Assembly: GCA_965661115.1 (NCBI GenBank)
Contig: CBFICO010000105.1
Span: 1 to 8,222, forward strand
From: UBA6770 sp965661115
GTDB taxonomy: Bacteria; Bacteroidota; Bacteroidia; Flavobacteriales_G; Salibacteraceae
DNA: 8,222 nt
Reading direction: 5' to 3'
Positions within the stretch are counted from its first letter, which is position 1, and the number at the start of each line of letters is the position of its first letter. The position numbers were made by a program, and so were the translations under genes. This document shows positions 7,101 through 8,222 of the stretch, one piece after another. A model generated the notes under the pieces. That model was not told where the DNA came from. It worked only from the letters and a program-made list of their open reading frames with translations, and made no database searches.

Positions 7101-7538
7101 GTAGGCTACCTTCATAAACGGCTCAACCTTAGCCGTTTGCTTGTTAAAGTTTGATGAGTCGTCGAGTAGGGTAATGGCGGCTTCGTAGTAAAGTGTTTTG
7201 TAGGTTTTAGTGCTCGGTACTTTAGTATCGAAAGTGGCAAACATTGTAACGTATCCATCTTTTTCGAAGTAGGTACGTACTTTTTGATTGTAAGAAAGGT
7301 CTAGTTTGAATTTACCTTTTGAATCGGTATAAACTTCGTCCAAAACAGTTCTGCCTGAGCTGTCTTTAACAACAATTCGAGCACTGTCTAGATTCTTTTT
7401 CTTCTCGTTTCTTATTCGTCCGGCAACTTCAAGTTTTCCTTCGTTAACTTCAATCCGAAGATTAGGAAGAATAATAGAACTACATAAAAGTAGCAGAAGC
7501 CCTATTAATAAACTGTTATGGAGGAATTTAGTAAACAT
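4164..7538 (-). CDS. Large exported protein with six carboxypeptidase-regulatory-like repeats
   Basis: A 1124-aa protein. Residues 9-25 are a hydrophobic export signal or anchor containing C19, the only cysteine in the protein. The Leu before C19 makes a lipobox unlikely but does not exclude lipid attachment. Six related units begin near residues 35, 174, 311, 456, 616 and 756. Each has a beta-sandwich of the carboxypeptidase-regulatory-like (transthyretin-like) type with the pattern Gly, a variable loop, a short beta strand, T-D-x-x-G-x-[FY], then x-K-x-G-Y and often FDTK. An acidic linker of about 45 residues follows each one. A Lys/Glu-rich hinge is at 891-916, and an unrecognised C-terminal region at about 968-1124. 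No enzymatic motif and no T9SS sorting domain were seen. An envelope or surface role, scaffolding or binding, is inferred. The ATG at 7538 follows a 68-bp gap with a candidate promoter, and the 208-aa gene follows after 5 bp. The repeat architecture is clear; the function is unknown. Confidence 0.9.
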   Translation of the reverse strand: MFTKFLHNSLLIGLLLLLCSSIILPNLRIEVNEGKLEVAGRIRNEKKKNLDSARIVVKDSSGRTVLDEVYTDSKGKFKLDLSYNQKVRTYFEKDGYVTMFATFDTKVPSTKTYKTLYYEAAITLLDDSSNFNKQTAKVEPFMKVAYNPGYEIFIEDLDHTLSFIDQVTEPNVGKLQIAGAVVDSTADSAAVNVLIEVHDSLGRILSAVKTDPQGKYELEVPLMSKSKLYLTGEKYHKSHANIEGFVPVENKEDVFTLNHDLIVIPKTEKISNAVIRLPQNQIAFDTLSRAFVDDTTTRVNYNYAVEVTKRRLLLTGIVLGRGSTPLNRMDIEILAGDAPFGEYKIEKDTYRVELPYQSIVHVNYKAKGYHPIFVSLNTNMDFDQMDSITRFDVPVQMIAKDNSDINPDAFDLPAKNFYYDDITGGFEEDTAATNEFAKKLGEDDGQIRDTSIANGFLELTATVFEPATNGKIEEGRVRILNENKAVISSITTDKKGKFTADLGLNKIYYLEFEKEEHYPTMVKFDTKVPAGRENQNIQQGGLRAPIIHKENQIMGKTIPPSLIEGREITAYFFSEEDDMFVEDMDVYLAFEDDVRKYMPSRQEAPKPPKDTIPPIQAITIKGIAMNKLNEPLADLDITLLEDGKKIETTKTDEQGRFTSTLPINKSLTAEFSKKGYHTSTLAFDTKLEKPRKMKQPTITVPSLTMYAEDDLATNPAAFAKNTRKYSLDQKATALNADPLVEKEFNETLAIIPDNQKLALEGKTKDANGKTIESALIMVYEGATLVDSVRSDEKGNYELLLAYQKDYRIVIEDVDYFRSYAAVSTKTNVSNERLVDKKVKGLDLIIVNRKEAKVNPMAFLKPFTRVKFDVDKDEFVEVDEVEDNFMANLYVKPDPAPKEEKEKKPKEEKEKKKRKKEVQLDTEEITAKQIIAELPTEEKSGPTVSTAAAARQQQKKTNKNLAVKNEVMGDFRNMLQGIQTQRVRSMRDVNLDMERIVNTGYTVSSAPKDEVDENMIKALETRQMLNQIVAEALGYRRSDIQPVSTDSIFNINYSYQMKHIQEGFGVYVVDRDWVYHKNTITQYVKETNWWILNSYFKNGEEISGSIYEKELMALKQQKAANNQSN
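4806..4853 (-). repeat. Lys/Glu-rich hinge with a tandem 8-residue repeat
   Basis: Residues 896-903 and 904-911 of the large protein are both PKEEKEKK, followed by a run of Lys and Arg. The two copies use different codons (CCG AAA GAA GAA against CCA AAA GAA GAG at the start), so the peptide repeat is kept without the DNA being identical. The segment separates the six-unit array from the C-terminal region and is probably a flexible or helical charged spacer. Confidence 0.75.
4869..7436 (-). repeat. Six diverged tandem units of about 140 residues in the large protein
   Basis: Unit starts map to about 7436, 7019, 6608, 6173, 5693 and 5273, reading leftwards, with spacings of 139, 137, 145, 160 and 140 residues. 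The first strand of each reads KLEVAG, KLQIAG, RLLLTG, FLELTA, AITIKG and KLALEG. Units 1 and 4 share TD-x-KGKF, later F-E-K, and FDTKVP. Unit 3 has lost the TD-x-x-G turn. The DNA of matching motifs differs at synonymous sites (for example GAT ACT AAA versus GAT ACC AAG in FDTKVP), so the duplications are old and not prone to slippage. The repeat includes the acidic linker, not only the beta-sandwich. Confidence 0.8.
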
Positions 7539-7561
7539 TTATTCATGCCAAACGGCAAAAT

Positions 7562-7569
7562 CAAAAATA
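7562..7569 (-). promoter_or_regulatory. Candidate Bacteroidota -7 promoter box for the large repeat gene
   Basis: On the minus strand the gap upstream of the large gene contains TATTTTTG, an exact match to the Bacteroidota -7 consensus TAnnTTTG, 23 bases before the ATG. That would give a leader of roughly 15-20 nt, normal for the phylum. The matching -33 box is poor: only TTCTG, 17 bases further upstream, is TTG-like. The region is AT-rich, so a chance match is possible. Confidence 0.35.
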
Positions 7570-7606
7570 AAAATTTCAGCGAGCTACAGAATTGGTGATG
7601 AAAGGT

Positions 7607-8222
7607 TTATTCACCTTTGTTTTTAGGGTCGAATTTCCAATCCCAAATTTTTATTTCTTCCCGAGCATCTTCCTTGAATAGCTGCTCAAAAGTTCTCTCT
7701 ATTCCGCCACCAGGGCTGAAAGCAGGAGACTGAATAATTTTTCCATTTGGATCGATAAGGTAGTATAAGGGGATGAGTACTATTTCGTAATCTTCTTTGA
7801 TTTGCTCGTTTCCTCCAGCATAAAGCACTGTCCAAGGGTATGATTGTGTACTCATGTGCTTTTCGAATCGTCGTTTTCTTTCGTCGATATTTATACTAAT
7901 GAACTCAACGTGCTCTCTGTATTTAGGATACAATTGTCGCATTACAGCCATTGATTTTAAACACGGTTTGCACCAGGTTGCCCAAAAATCGAGGTAAACG
8001 TATTTGCCTCTAAAGTCTTTTAATTGAGTAAAATTACCATTGGTATTCTCCAACATAAAGTTGGGAGCTTTACCACCAATTCCCAGTTTTCTTAAACGGT
8101 ACAAGTAATACTTTGCAATTTGACGATTTTCGCGATTAACGCCATTTTCAGCCAATTCAGATAGGAGTTTATCTATATCTGTAGCTTTTACTTTTTTATC
8201 GTTGACTGCCAAGCGGAACAGC
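7607..8222 (-). CDS. TlpA/ResA-like thioredoxin-fold protein, N-terminus outside window
   Basis: A thioredoxin-like disulfide oxidoreductase of the TlpA/ResA (AhpC-TSA/redoxin) type. The domain begins at GGKAPNFMLEN and continues through LKDFRGKYVYLDFWATW to the active site WCKPC, encoded at 7961-7975, with two redox cysteines. ISINIDE follows, and the IPLYYLIDPNGK segment has its Pro codon at 7769-7771 in the place of the family's cis-proline. A helical stretch of about 45 residues precedes the domain. The frame is open to the window edge with no ATG; a TTG at 8212 is possible but unconvincing. The protein therefore probably continues beyond 8222, as in many Bacteroidota TlpA proteins with an extra N-terminal domain. 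A signal peptide, and so a periplasmic location, cannot be checked. The large protein downstream has only one cysteine, so it is unlikely to be this protein's disulfide substrate. The fold and active site are clear; the specific role is not. Confidence 0.9.
   Translation of the reverse strand, partial: LFRLAVNDKKVKATDIDKLLSELAENGVNRENRQIAKYYLYRLRKLGIGGKAPNFMLENTNGNFTQLKDFRGKYVYLDFWATWCKPCLKSMAVMRQLYPKYREHVEFISINIDERKRRFEKHMSTQSYPWTVLYAGGNEQIKEDYEIVLIPLYYLIDPNGKIIQSPAFSPGGGIERTFEQLFKEDAREEIKIWDWKFDPKNKGE

Overview
The window looks like chromosomal DNA of a Bacteroidota bacterium, perhaps a Flavobacteriales or Cryomorphaceae relative. The evidence is moderately AT-rich DNA, start codons without Shine-Dalgarno sequences but with A/T-rich leaders, a TAnnTTTG-type -7 promoter box, a TlpA-like thioredoxin, an exported M1 aminopeptidase and a very large exported protein of carboxypeptidase-regulatory-like repeats. 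The genus cannot be named from this sequence alone. No rRNA, tRNA, CRISPR array, transposase or integrase was seen.

Layout. The left part (54-3542) is a tightly packed plus-strand cluster: a small four-helix membrane protein of the phage-holin-4_2/YvlD family, an exported M1 zinc aminopeptidase overlapping it by ATGA, and a beta-class DNA methyltransferase starting one base after the peptidase stop. The right part (3532-8222) is all minus strand. Read in its own direction, it has a TlpA/ResA-like thioredoxin cut by the window edge, a 68-bp gap with a candidate promoter, a 1124-aa six-repeat exported protein, and 5 bp later a 208-aa protein of unknown function that starts with TTG. The two blocks meet tail to tail, with the methyltransferase and the 208-aa gene overlapping by 11 bp.

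How the parts may work together. The peptidase, the repeat protein and probably the thioredoxin belong to the cell envelope and look like ordinary chromosomal background. The methyltransferase and the 208-aa gene sit at the junction of the two converging blocks. The 208-aa protein carries an acidic DxD strand followed by a SEKxR strand, which weakly resembles a PD-(D/E)XK nuclease core. The pair is therefore a candidate two-gene restriction-modification cassette inserted between two older converging transcription units. That is an inference, not a demonstration.

A 27-nt near-perfect inverted repeat lies just past the methyltransferase stop, inside the 3' end of the 208-aa gene. It could shape the 3' ends of both converging transcripts. 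The other notable object is the 1124-aa protein: six diverged copies of a unit of about 140 residues, a Lys/Glu-rich hinge and a C-terminal region I do not recognise.
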